64,000 nt of DNA from positions 992,001 through 1,056,000 of the forward strand of contig CM022378.1 in the NCBI GenBank assembly GCA_011800155.1, in the 5' to 3' direction. Under the pieces are notes generated by a model, which ran no database searches, was not told the DNA's origin, and saw only the letters and a program-made list of their open reading frames with translations. Shown piece after piece: positions 1 to 10,236 of the stretch. The translations under genes were made by a program, and so were the position numbers. The stretch comes from Flammulina velutipes. Lineage: Eukaryota; Basidiomycota; Agaricomycetes; Agaricales; Physalacriaceae. Every line of letters starts with the position of its first letter. The first letter of the stretch is position 1.

Positions 1-182
1 TGTTCTACTTTCCAATGCTATGAACTGCTTCTGTCCAAACCAGACATCACAGCACTTTGAATGTAGACCACTGACGATCAGGGAATATTTTATAAACTTT
101 GTTGATGCCAATTACTAGGGTATATACATATATGAGAGAGACAAGTCTAAGTTCTAAGTTCTAATATCTATCTATCTATCGT

Positions 183-1547
183 TCACGCCACATCAGTATT
201 ATCCTTGCCCTTCAGTTCAACTGCAAGGCGCTGCCACTCAAGCTCCAAGAAGCCTTGCATAATATCATTCATCTCATCACCACGCTTCTCGGCACCCGTC
301 ATATAAATCTCAATCCTCTCTTGATGCTTCTTCCTGTCCTTCGCGTCTTCCTTGAGCATATCAATGATCTCAACACTCGTCTCTGAGTTATCGCGTGAGA
401 TTCAGCACTTCTTGCGAGCAGGCTTGGGAATAGTGTTGGCCTCAACAGACGGTTCTGACTTGATACCATCAGGCATGTTCTCCTTGTCGTTCTGAGCCTT
501 GCGCTTAAGGGCGGTCATTGAAGCGGAGTGAATAGCTTCACCACCTTTATCATCATTGTTGTGCTTCTGAAGTGGTATATTAGCTCTACAGCATTCAACA
601 AAAGGTGAACCTTAACTTACCTGCTTGACCGCCACCTTCTTTTCTTCTGACACATTCTTGGCAAGGTCGTACTGATGCTCACAGCGCTCGAGAATGGCTT
701 GGATTGTGATATTGTGTGGGCTGCCTTTGAGGATGCTTGCGATAGGCCTGACAGTCTTACTATCACTTTCAGGATTCTTCAAAATGACCTAGTACATGAT
801 CTAACACTTGAAATTAGCACACCTTTTTGTAGTCCACAAGGCCCTGGCCCTTCTCGATAACAGCTGCCTCGTTGACATTGAAGCCGACTGTCACGACACT
901 GGTAAGCTTCCAACATACTTCTTCCAAGCTTCCCCTTTCTTTCCGTAAGGGGCAAGGAAAGGTTGGACTGCATCGATGCAGCACGCAAGCTCAATTAAGA
1001 GTGGGCCGTCCTATTTCGTTCTTGGCTTGGGACCACACTTAGACTTTAAGGGTAGAGCAGCCTTATGAGCAGGTGCCAAAGTGCTGACAGCGTCTTCGTT
1101 AGAAGGTTTGAAGTTAGTGACAGGGAGCGTAGGAACTGTTGCCATGTCTAAAAAAGTGAAACTAAGTAAGTCCCTAAGCTTGCGTAGAACACAAAACCTA
1201 CCATTCATACGGGCAACATGAAGGAGTGCACAGCTTAGAGCATCGACATCGGTGGGAAGTTGAGCTCCGTCCGTAGCAATGGTCAGCGTGCTTGGATCGT
1301 CGCCGTCACTGAATATAGCATTATACAACGCCGGACCCATGCCTGGAAAGCCTGGTAGGGAGTTTGTGTAGATCTTCGTGTCCATATCGATAAAAGGATT
1401 GTTGTTGATGGTGAAGGGAAGCTCTCCGGCGTCTGCAGAGGCGGCCATCTAGTCGAAAACATCCTTGAACTCGTCGTACATGGCGTCTGTGATGCCAGGA
1501 GTTCGACGAAGATCAGCAACGTGGTGTTCATAGAAGTTGTCGGACAT
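183..1547 (-). pseudogene. Decayed multi-exon gene, unknown family (possible Myb/SANT-like)
   Basis: Reading the minus strand from the ATG at 1545-1547 gives a conceptual protein of about 350-400 residues broken by in-frame stops at 1449-1451 (TAG), 1011-1013 (TAG) and 402-404 (TGA). There is also a reading-frame break near 910. Two introns with GT..AG ends keep phase (about 1147-1202 and 588-641), and another short one lies near 800-833. The part after the second stop, with GPLLIELACCID and GEAWKKYVG, loosely resembles fungal Myb/SANT-like DNA-binding proteins. The middle is lysine-rich and the C-terminus (ETSVEIIDMLKEDAKDR) looks like a coiled coil. All three stops could come from CAG or CGA by one C-to-T change. 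I do not recognise the family with confidence. The gene is not expected to make a full-length product. Confidence 0.6.
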
Positions 1548-2164
1548 CGTTGATTGCGAAAGAGTACACGTGTAAAGCAGCAAGTTAGAGGTGAAGTGCG
1601 AGAAATGGGGAGCAGGCAAGACGAAACAAAGGCTTTATAGGTCCTCCAAGTCGCGCAAGACATGTCATATCGCACTACTACTTAGCAACAGAACTTCAAG
1701 TCCAGAGCGTATGAGACATTCTCAATGGTCCTTGACCACCTCGCGTAGCCTACAGCGACATAGAGTCTTTGGTTTTCCGCCCCCAGCATGTGTGTCCCGA
1801 TTTGGATGAGTAGCCGGCATCTCGGCGCGAAGTACTAAAACCCATTTAATTGCATATGTCCTGCACAATGAAGCTCATGCTGTGAATGCATCTCTCCCTC
1901 TCCCCATCACCGACCTTTCATGCCAATCTCCCGAGCGCCCGCCAACTGCTCCTTCGATCCCCCCCAGATCAGGTAATGCCGACACGGCTCGATCACACGT
2001 GTTATTCCCGTCTACTCAAGATGTCTGTCGTCTTGTCGTCTCGAGGCAGAATTAACACGGAATCTCTGTTTTTCCTTGAATGTACCGACATGGAAGAGTT
2101 TCAACTCATTCCCTCTTGCATGGCCTTGGATTTCCCCACTAAATCTAGACTGACTCCCTTCATA
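1548..2164. other. No gene recognised
   Basis: This would be the upstream region of the decayed gene at 183-1547. Short open frames exist, but none has a recognisable motif or consistent splice structure. Confidence 0.4.
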
Positions 2165-2350
2165 CTAGAGATCTTCAGGAGGTGCAGATCCGGATGGGTA
2201 CCCACAAGTAGACCCTTCGGCCCGGGATCCCCGGACCCGGACCCGTGAACCCGGGGGGTCCGGACGACCCGGGTGCAGCAAGGTTGAGGGACAGATTATT
2301 TCAACACGAGTACTTGGGGCAAGTACTTGCCCGGATCCTTTACCAAGGCT
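2165..2350. repeat. GC-rich palindromic repeat, family A, copy 1
   Basis: The stretch around 2215-2290 shares GGCCCGGGATCCCCGGAC, then GGACCCG, then a GCAAGG..GAGGGACAGA block with the copy at about 3895-3990. It is full of nested palindromes (GGTACC, CCCGGG, GGATCC). No open frame of note. It is probably a small non-autonomous element. Confidence 0.6.
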
Positions 2351-2809
2351 GAAGCTGCGATAGACTATCAAGTGTTATATATCACCGTGACCAGAAAAAT
2401 GAGGCCTTTCTAATGGTGCTATTTTCGTAATTTTTAGGTTTGATAGAAGCGTGATATTAGCCAAATATAGTAATTTCTCTATGTAAATGCTGATTCCCAG
2501 AGTATCCATGTCACTATAAATTACTGTAAAATCAGGATAGGTACTATTCAGTACCATCTACATAACACATTAATTGACTGGTATGTAGAAGTATCAAATT
2601 ACCATGTTATTTCATGATATTGCTTAAAAATAGGACAAAGTGGCTATTTTTGGGCACCACATCACTCTGATTCCCACGCTGTATAGTTAGTTGAAAAGGC
2701 CTTAATGAGACGATTCTACTGATATATAGGTCTGCTATAGTCCGAGGTCATCTTACATGAGAACTTGGTCCAACGATAGAAATATTCATAGAAAGATTGT
2801 GTAATTGGC

Positions 2810-3015
2810 AGTTTCCGGGGCAGGTGCATGCAAGTACTCGCAAGTACTTACTAGACCCGAGAGTGCAGGCAAGTACTCACATTTCTGGTGGGTACTTGCA
2901 CCCTTGAACCCGGATCCTTCAAGGGTAGGGTGCGGCAAGGGTGCGGGGACACTTTTTGAAGAGAAGGGTACTTGCCTGAAGGGTTCAGGGGTCCGGACCT
3001 GGGTAACTCGTGAAG
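2810..3015. repeat. GC-rich palindromic repeat, family A, copy 2 (diverged)
   Basis: It contains repeated GCAAGTACT units and the block GCAAGGGTGCGGGGACA that recurs at about 3977-3993. The word AAGTACTTGC also occurs in copy 1. The rest is diverged. Confidence 0.5.
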
Positions 3016-3570
3016 ACCTCTACTTCATACCTGTAACTTATCCAATGCACTATCATTCCTATCAGATATGTGTGTAGAACTGTAGCTTTTAGATGAATTT
3101 GATCAAGGAATGTCAATACAATTTGAATACTTCAACTCTTGCACACTTGTGATTTAGAGTGCTGTGTGCCACCCGCCAAATCCCGCCACTGATTGAAATA
3201 TAGATATCTGACTTTGAATTAAAAAATTAAAAATTGTATTCATTGTTCGGCAAGACAATGAAGTAAATGTGGCCACACCACGTGCTGGGGGTGAAAAACA
3301 GGCAACTGCGCCATAGTGAGAACATTGAGCGCCCCCGTTACCTGGCTACACACCAATATACTCTATATTGGTTGTAAACATCGAGCATCGACACGTACGA
3401 TGTGTGTGTTACACGAGAGGCTAGATTGATCTCTGATTAATGATTACTGAGAGTCCAGACGCTGTGTGACAACAGTCATGTCGATTTTTGGCCGAATCTT
3501 TTCCAAGGTTTTACTGAGAATTGAAATGCAAATTGATGGCTGAAACCGCTTTCAGACTCCAGCTAATACT
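3016..3570. other. AT-rich intergenic stretch, nothing recognised
   Basis: No coding motif or structural RNA was seen. A short inverted repeat (ACCAATATA near 3352 and TATATTGGT near 3364) is present. Confidence 0.3.
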
Positions 3571-3571
3571 C

Positions 3572-3682
3572 CCTAATGGATCTATTGATTTATCTTTTTC
3601 ATATTCAAGTCTGTGTTTTCTAGTCTTTCTCTTCGTAATACTAGTATATCAGACTTTATTAATGATATATATACTATGTATT
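3572..3682 (-). repeat. Inverted fragment of the family B MITE interior
   Basis: About 110 bp here is the reverse complement of 4275-4390 inside the family B MITE (shared blocks around GATCTATTGATTTATCTTTT and ATACTAGTATATCAGACTTT). It is truncated and abuts the family A repeat that starts near 3695, which suggests nested insertion. Confidence 0.6.
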
Positions 3683-3694
3683 AGAGACCTCAAC

Positions 3695-4031
3695 AAGTTA
3701 CCTGTGGATCTATCCGTGGACCCATGCATGGGTACCTACGCTCCCCGGCCTCTGCCTGTGCACCCTTGGCCGGACTCTCCATTTTGACCTGTGGATCTGG
3801 AGGATCCAGTTTTTTGGGACTCGACCCATGGGTACCCATGAATATAGGCTAAATTAGAGACCTCATGGAGGTCCGAGTCCAGATGGGTACCCATGGGTAG
3901 ATCCGTCGGCCCGGGATCCCCGGACTCGGACCCGTTGGATCTGCGGGTCAAAGGGTCCGGGTCCAGCAAGGGTGCGGGGACAGAAATTATGGAAAATGCA
4001 TGGGTACCCACCACGGGTACCCATAGATCCT
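3695..4031. repeat. GC-rich palindromic repeat, family A, copy 3
   Basis: This copy is rich in GGGTACCCATGGGTA and contains GGCCCGGGATCCCCGGAC. It shares a roughly 95-bp block with copy 1 and has an inverted counterpart at 36873-36970. It ends directly at the TA that flanks the family B MITE. Confidence 0.6.
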
Positions 4032-4033
4032 TA

Positions 4034-4631
4034 GGGTTTAAAGGTTAAGTCAGTTAACTGGTCATTTCAGAGCGACTTAACCTGACTTGACTGCAAACAT
4101 TAACTGGACCCTGAGTGACTGGTCACTGTGAATGACTGGTTAAGGTTAATGGTTAAAGCATTTGGAGAAATTTAATGTGACTGTCAATGACTGGTCTTGA
4201 CTGGTTGTAACCAATACCCTTGATACTCTCAATATATAAAGAGGAAAAGAGCTATAACACAAAGGTTCCTTACATATATAATATATATATCATTAATAAA
4301 GTCTGATATACTAGTATTATAAAGAGAATGACTAGAAAACATAGACCTAAATATTAAAAAGATAAATCAATAGATCCATTAACCTTGGTTTACCTCTAGA
4401 TTATAGAATTGATAGCAAATTAACCAGTCATAACCTGTTAATAACTGGTTATAACTGCATTAAGTTTTAACTGGTTATAGCCAGTTATAACTGAGTCTCA
4501 AGTAACTGGTTACACTTATTGACTGGTTACGGTTAATGATTAATCAACTTTCATGATATTGAATGACTGGTTAAGGTCAGGTTAATCCAAAAAGTGGGTC
4601 ATTAACCTGACTTAACCTGACCTTTAAACCC
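4034..4631. mobile_element. Family B MITE, full length, TA target site
   Basis: A 598-bp element with terminal inverted repeats GGGTTTAAAGGTTAAGTCAG at the left and, read from the other strand, GGGTTTAAAGGTCAGGTTAA at the right. It is flanked on both sides by TA (4032-4033, 4632-4633). The interior is built from many copies of ACTGGTTA/TAACCAGT-type words. It has no coding capacity. TA duplication plus TIRs without a gene indicates a MITE, presumably mobilised by a Tc1/mariner-like or other TA-targeting transposase. Confidence 0.8.
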
Positions 4632-5086
4632 TAGAAATATACAATGCTTGGGAACGAACTGGATGCTCTAATATGCTTATTATGATATGAAAACATGTTC
4701 TCAATAGTTCCTAGGTTATAGATATGTGAATTTCTAAGTGCATTCAGACAGAAAGGGTATAGGGAGATACATGAATATTCGCATTTTCACACACTTGGGA
4801 TACTTCTGGGATGCTAATTTAATATATATAATGATATTAGAACATATTGGAACGACCTAGAGGTCAGGGAAAGTTGATGGTGTGTGTGCTTTCATAGGAA
4901 ACATTATTTGAGGTATATCCAAGGTTTTGACCGCATTTTTCACACTCCAGGGTCTATCTAACTCATGGTTAGAAGTCTATATACATATATCTTCGATTAC
5001 AAAGTGTCCTCAGGTGATGGCAAGCAGGTGGAGTGGCTCGACGATGTGTGGCGCGTTTTGTGGGCATTTTAACCAAATGCAATGAT
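4632..5086. repeat. Intergenic stretch holding an inverted copy of the 18.8-kb repeat
   Basis: About 4835-4945 is the reverse complement of 18825-18950 (shared GGTATATCCAAGGTTTTGAC and the flanking CCTCTAGGTCGTT-like block). Nothing else was recognised here. Confidence 0.5.
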
Positions 5087-5720
5087 CCTGTTGACCTGGG
5101 GACCTAACTGAGTGTCATATGCAATGCCCCAAAGGTCTATAGACGACCTACAAGTGGTTTTAGGTCACCAGAATATGAGGGAAAAGTGCTGCTCCCTTTT
5201 TGGTACTTTTTGATGAATGTTCAATAATGTTTTGCTTGTTTCTCAGCCAGATCTTTGTCTTTTTACACGGTTCTTTGTGCTGCACACATTCATTTTTGAA
5301 GAAGAAGACATCTAAAGTAACCCCAGGTTGATCCGAGGTATGTGCTCCTCGATTAAAAATGCGCCACACATCGTTTTATTGCTGGTTTCAGCAGCTGCCA
5401 CATGCCCCTACCCATTGCAGATAGTTAAAATAAATTCGATTTTTTCACCTACAGTTACCCCTCCCCTACCCTCCTCATACCCTGGCAATAGCTCAGTATG
5501 CATTTTGGTGCCACAATTTCCCCCTGCCCCCAATCCCCCAGCCCCCAGCCCTCATCCTCTCACCCATCAATGACATTAATTCCCCCTGATCTGCATCCCC
5601 TGTGTGGCCACATTTCCCCATCCTCTCCTCCTCCTCCTCTCTCATCAATTCTGTTCCATTGTTCTGGGTGTGGCAATTCTTCATATCCCAATTTAGACAA
5701 GGTGTACCTAGCCTTTCTGG
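5087..5720. repeat. Repeat family R, copy 1
   Basis: This roughly 630-bp block begins TGTTGACCTGGGGACCTAAC and is repeated at 17096-17690. Partial or inverted copies lie at 15049-15240, 15335-15545 and 18690-18830. The second half is pyrimidine-rich (CCCTCCTCATACCCTGGCAA). It contains the over-represented word TGCGCCACA at 5360-5368. It may be a solo LTR or a non-autonomous element, but no termini could be proved. Confidence 0.6.
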
Positions 5721-5898
5721 TTATCTGAACTTATCCCGATTTGGAAGTGGCTGTGCTTGACCTCTTGGGATATATCCCTGTTTTTATATAACAGTTTTTG
5801 GGTTCCTCTATTCTTTCGGTCTCATTCAGTCCTAGGCCCATACGAGTCAAACAAATCAATTCTATTCCTAAAATACGATAAATCTAGAGCCCATTTTC

Positions 5899-6620
5899 CT
5901 ACTTGATTTCGAGTTTAATCTCGACATTCTCCCTTTTGAGCGCCGGACCCTCATCCATGACAATACCTGCATCGAGCGTGTCTTTGATTCATGCTGCCAG
6001 CCGCCGCTCCAGCTGTTCTGCTTCTTCGTTGGCTTCTCTCCTGATGTCTTGCCATCCCGCATCATTGAACAGCGACTCGTGCCTCCCCTCCAAGTTCAAG
6101 TTAGCCTTTGACACCTTGACAAATGTGTAATCCACAGGGCGGGCGTAACACATCAGAGCGTGTTTGGCGGAAATCCACACCACAGGATCAAGATCCAAAC
6201 CCTGGTGCAAATCCTGACAAAATTGGTGACACTGCCGCATGCGACAGGTGACGTTGACAACGTCTTCATGCGTGTATATGCCCATCTTGCAGAATGCCTC
6301 AGTAAGTGGCTCAAGGGAATGGTCCCTGATCTATTCGTGTACACTGAGATGGACGAAGTGTTCGTCTGGAGAGAGTTTTAGATTCTGCGCCACTTTCGGG
6401 TGCTGACCATTACGTTCCAGCTCGTCACTGAATTCCATTTCTGAATCAAGGTGAGTTCCCCAACTAAATATTATAAGGCAGAATAACTGACGGGCATACT
6501 TGGACACCTCTTCCAACAGATAGGTTTTGGGCAGAGGATGTAGTGTCCGCAGGTTGTTTTCGACGTGTCTGTAGGTCTCGTGGTTAGTTATGTGCGGTGG
6601 AAATTGAATAAGAAAGCCAC
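5899..6620 (-). pseudogene. Decayed gene fragment, unknown function
   Basis: The minus strand gives a continuous protein-like frame (YRHVENNLRTLHPLPKTYLL, later VVWISAKHALMCYARPVDYT and ANEEAEQLERRLAA) of about 200-230 residues. It is interrupted by stops at 6331-6333 (TAG) and 5989-5991 (TGA) and ends at 5899-5901. Both stops fit C-to-T change from CAG and CGA. No start codon or 5' exons could be fixed, so the gene is also 5'-incomplete. I do not recognise the family. Confidence 0.5.
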
Positions 6621-6914
6621 AGACTCTCGACTTAACGCGACAAAAATGTGGCGGAGACGGTGGTCTTGTGCATGAGCTGGCATGGTGTGGAGGGAGGGGA
6701 CGAGGTCGTAGTGTAAGTTAAGGATACAGGTGTCGGTGCTTGTTGCAGTATTTGATTTTTGTGATACATAGACGCAAATGTGATTGACAAATCAGAGTCA
6801 GAGCAAGAATTGTTGACCACTGCCTGTGTAGTGCACTCGTAGGCTCCCTGTTCCTTTGAGATATAAGATATCCTTGTGGGAGGGATTATGGCAGTGTCCC
6901 GATGCTAACAAGTA
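6621..6914. other. No gene recognised
   Basis: Short stretch between the decayed gene and the family C MITE. It contains one TGTGGCG word near 6645. Confidence 0.3.
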
Positions 6915-7636
6915 GGGCTTCAAAGTTGGGTTGCAGTTGGGTTCTGCATCTTAAAATCTGAGGACTGCAACCTGACTGGTTCGAAAATTTCCGGATTTTG
7001 ATAGAACTGCAACTGCAACCAGTCCAACGAAGCAACTGCATCAAACTGCAGTTCAGTTCTTGCAGTTCAACCAGTTGGACTACTTACCAGTTCAGACCAG
7101 TTCAGAACCAGTTCAAACTAGTTTAAACTGGTCTTACTCTGTCTTTTTGTAATAATTTATATCAATACATCCCTTGAAAGCTATTATTATGTTATACACA
7201 TGAGTGATAACATACATAAACTGGATTAAAGATGTTCAAACAGTATATCTAAGCTAGACAATATTGATTGATACTAATGTGTTAGCCTAAACTTCTATTT
7301 CAGAGTGTTCAAACTGTTCTTATTATAAGTATTATTAGTAGTTAGGCTCTGTTAATGTATATATGCTAGACATATGAAGTGACTTTCATATAAGAAACTC
7401 AATTTAGTATATTATTTGACTATTTAGCCTGCTTCAAGAGAAATTACCCTTACAAAGCAGTCCAACCAGTTCAACCAGTCTTGGAGCAGTTCGTCATTTT
7501 TTACAAAGATGGAAGAACCTCAAACTGCAACTGGTTGAGAACCCCGACTGCTACGCTAGCAGTCCAGTCCTTTGCAGTTGAGGTTCAGTCCAATTGAGCA
7601 GTTAGAAGCAGTTCGACCAACCCGACTTTAAACCTC
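6915..7636. mobile_element. Family C MITE, full length, TA target site
   Basis: A 722-bp element. Left end GGGCTTCAAAGTTGGGTTG; right end, read from the other strand, GAGGTTTAAAGTCGGGTTG (15 of 19 match). It is flanked by TA at 6913-6914 and 7637-7638. Subterminal regions are packed with CAGTTC, AACTGCA and CCAGTT words on both strands; the centre is AT-rich. No coding capacity. Confidence 0.75.
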
Positions 7637-7809
7637 TACTAACAAGACTCCGAGTATCAGCATAAATTAGGAAACAATAAAAGTCCAATAAAAGTCCAAT
7701 ATAGAGGAATGTCGAAGATGATTCTGTATGCTATTTAAGCTCTAACCATCACCTTGCCTTGTTAACTCACAGTTGGTTCTCCATTTTATTGACTTAATCA
7801 GCCTTAACA

Positions 7810-8542
7810 ATGGGTAGAAAACGCCTTTATCACACCAAAGAGGAGAAAGCGGAGGCGCAACAGCGCAACCGTATGAATTAGTATGACCAGTAGGTTTTTG
7901 GGTGATTTTGCACAGGAAAGTATCTTATTCCTATCCCCCCAGAAATCGCAAGAAGATTCTAAAGACCTATAAGATTCGAAAGGCCGAAAAGGAGACGAGT
8001 TCGAAAGGCCACACACTCATGCCAGCCAAAACCAGTGTGGCGCCATCCAAAAGTAAGATCCCAGTTGTAACCTCTGGTACGATCAACCTGGTGCACGAGA
8101 TATCGAGGTATGTTATCAAATTGGATTTGTTTATGTGTACGGGAGTCTCAACACCTAGTTCTACAGTCATAAAGATGAGGTTGCGCCACAAATCCTTTTG
8201 GGCCGGGTGCATAAGCAACACACTATGCTACGTCAATTCATGGAGTCCGATGTAGAGATATTTTGTGCTAGGGTGGCAAGGGAGGCTCTTCTAACGCCTG
8301 AGGCAGACCGAGTGGGTGTTATCAAATCCTACCTGGAACGTGTGGCAACCTTCATTGATGGTGCTCGCCCACATACGATGGCCCTATGGAACAAACACGG
8401 CATGATCTCGGAGTGGAGGGAAGCCAAGGCAGTGCATAACAGCATGCTGGAGGTGATGCAGTACCTGGACGAAATTCACTATCGCTGTGAATCAGGGGAC
8501 CTTGCCGATGTCATGAGTCTCCAATTGCTGTCTTTCCAATGA
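7810..8542 (+). pseudogene. Two- or three-exon gene with early nonsense codon, unknown function
   Basis: The ATG at 7810 starts MGRKRLYHTKEEKAEAQQRN, a basic N-terminus of a type common in hypothetical proteins of mushrooms. It then meets TAG at 7879-7881. A second coding block from about 7916 continues through a GT..AG intron (about 8115-8169) into SHKDEVAPQILLGRVHKQ and a helical region ending MSLQLLSFQ at 8542. Codon use and splicing look real. Apart from the stop, which could be CAG or AAG changed to TAG, and a poorly defined join near 7890-7916, the gene seems coherent. Its function is unknown. Confidence 0.5.
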
Positions 8543-8573
8543 TACATAGTACATTCATGTGAGCTACTGCGGT

Positions 8574-9500
8574 AGGGGAATCATATGGATCTTGTTGCGC
8601 TCAATGGCCTGCTGAAATTGCGCTCTCGCGATTGTGATAGAGACGAAACTGTCATGCATGGAAGTCGGTACACCAACGGCAGAGAGATTGGCTTCAATGC
8701 TATTACCGGGAGAATAAGCATGACTCGTCACCCATACATGGATAAATACTCACATGGAAGTGTAGACTCCAGGGTGTTGACTGCGATAAACCGCATAATA
8801 TCGTCTGTATCGGTCACTTGGACACAACGGGTTCAACAGAGGTGGTACGTGACCTTCCAAATTTAGTGGAGCAGGTGCAATGTCAGGTATTGGACGCTGT
8901 CCATCTTGATCGCTAACCCACCCCCTTTCCTAGGCATAATTCCAAGCGTTACGGGCCTCATTGAGTGTGGCGTAGCCTTTGACACAATTTCCGGCAATGC
9001 CTTCAGTGGTGGCTTTGGCTGATGCCCATCCAGTGTGAACGCCTGAAGGTCGGCCGATGAAAACGACATGGTAAGGATAAAGTTTGTGGCGCAGCTTCTT
9101 CCGCTTCTGTTCCGCCACGACATGGCTGCCCCTCAACTAAGTGGTGCCTGCTGTTGCCCTGTTTTTCAGTGTTAGCTCATTTTGCGTGATGCGCCCATAC
9201 GGACGTACCATCGAGTCGTGGCGTCTGCGCGTGCAATACGATACGATGTTTGATCTGCGGTTGCCTGCTCATTTTCTAGAAAAACATCAGGAGGGCGTGA
9301 AAGGGAAATATTGTGAATATACCAATGTTATCTGCAGCCTCGTCTTCGCGCAGGGCCAGAGCACATATGAGATCACAAATTTCATCCCGGTCGGATATCT
9401 CAAGGTCGATACTGTCTTCGGCGCAGGTGACATAGTCCTCGACAGAACTCTCAGACGAGGACGAGCTCACCCAGATCACCAGATCCTCGTTGTCGCTCAT
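8574..9500 (-). pseudogene. Gene with two viroplasmin/RNase H1 N-terminal-like domains, broken by two TAGs
   Basis: It starts MSDNEDLVIWVSSSSSESS (acidic, Ser-rich). Two introns keep phase (about 9267-9313 and 9148-9198). Domain 1 has HVVFIGRPSGVHTGW..KGYATLNEARNAW, the pattern of the RNase H1 N-terminal/caulimovirus viroplasmin fold (YyVVf.Gr..GVy..W..a...v.G..g...kgy.t..eA..aw), which binds RNA-DNA hybrids in RNase H1. Domain 2 starts YYAVYRSQHPGVYTSM and resumes after a probable intron. In-frame TAG codons lie at 9137-9139 and 8930-8932, both explicable as CAG to TAG. It is adjacent and paralogous in domain content to the next gene, on the same strand. Confidence 0.6.
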
Positions 9501-9586
9501 GACGAAGATAGAGGAAGATAAAGATGTATTTCAAATGAGACACTACAGATTTAAGTACCTATCCGAGAAAAGCTTCCGGCGGAGAT

Positions 9587-10236
9587 TCAAAGGACAATGG
9601 TGTCCGGACGGCTGCAATAACAGGATAATGAGCGTCAACAAATGAACATTTATGAAGGGGACGTACGAGCAAATGCGCATCCAGCCGGAGGCGCGGGCAG
9701 CATTAAAATGGTTGATAGCCTCCCGAAGAGTATCTTCCTTTTTCCCATGAGCGGAAGAGACTTTGCAAGTCGCTTGGTCCACAAGGAAGCTATGTCTTTG
9801 TTGAGAAATCGAATACACTGGGTTAGACCGTAGGAAAAGACTTATGAATACTTGAAGACCCCAACAAAGAGACCTCGGCTGATGACATACCACTCACAGG
9901 TCTGCTCATCGGCAGCGACGTATACCATGTCCGTGGTAGGAAGACTGTAGTATTGAACACTATGAACGACTGGTCCGGCAGGAACGACTGGGGCAGCGGC
10001 ACCGACTGGGGCTGCGATAACGGCAGGCGCAGCATTGACAGGTGTCTGAGCTATAGAGAGCTTCAGCAGGAATACATTGACGGAGCAGATCACTTACTGA
10101 TGATATCGAAATCAGACACATCTTCCTCATCTGAATGAGCGTCCAAGGCAGAAACGACGACGGGAGCGTCTGATGACAGCGACCAGTGATGATCTTGCTG
10201 GTCGCCAGCGTCAAGGGGTTGCTGAGTGTCGGACAT
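9587..10236 (-). CDS. Viroplasmin/RNase H1-N domain protein
   Basis: The ATG at 10236 gives MSDTQQPLDAGDQQDHHWSL, followed by an acidic stretch ending EEDVSDFDII. Then come an intron (about 10058-10103), an Ala/Pro-Val linker, and a domain beginning CEWYVISRGLFVGVF. An intron interrupts the domain, which resumes with SFLVDQATCKVSSAHGKKED and REAINHFNAARASGW. This is the pattern of the RNase H1 N-terminal/viroplasmin domain, cut by an intron at the same place as in related fungal proteins. After a last intron the frame ends at 9587-9589. No nonsense codon is seen in this model. No RNase H catalytic domain is present, so it is probably a nucleic-acid-binding protein of unknown role. The exact acceptor of the third intron is uncertain. 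Confidence 0.6.

Noticed and set aside
5087..5405. Repeat R as an LTR (TG...CA ends)
   Set aside because: TG and CA are present, but no partner LTR, primer-binding site, polypurine tract or reverse transcriptase was found, and the similarity continues beyond the CA.
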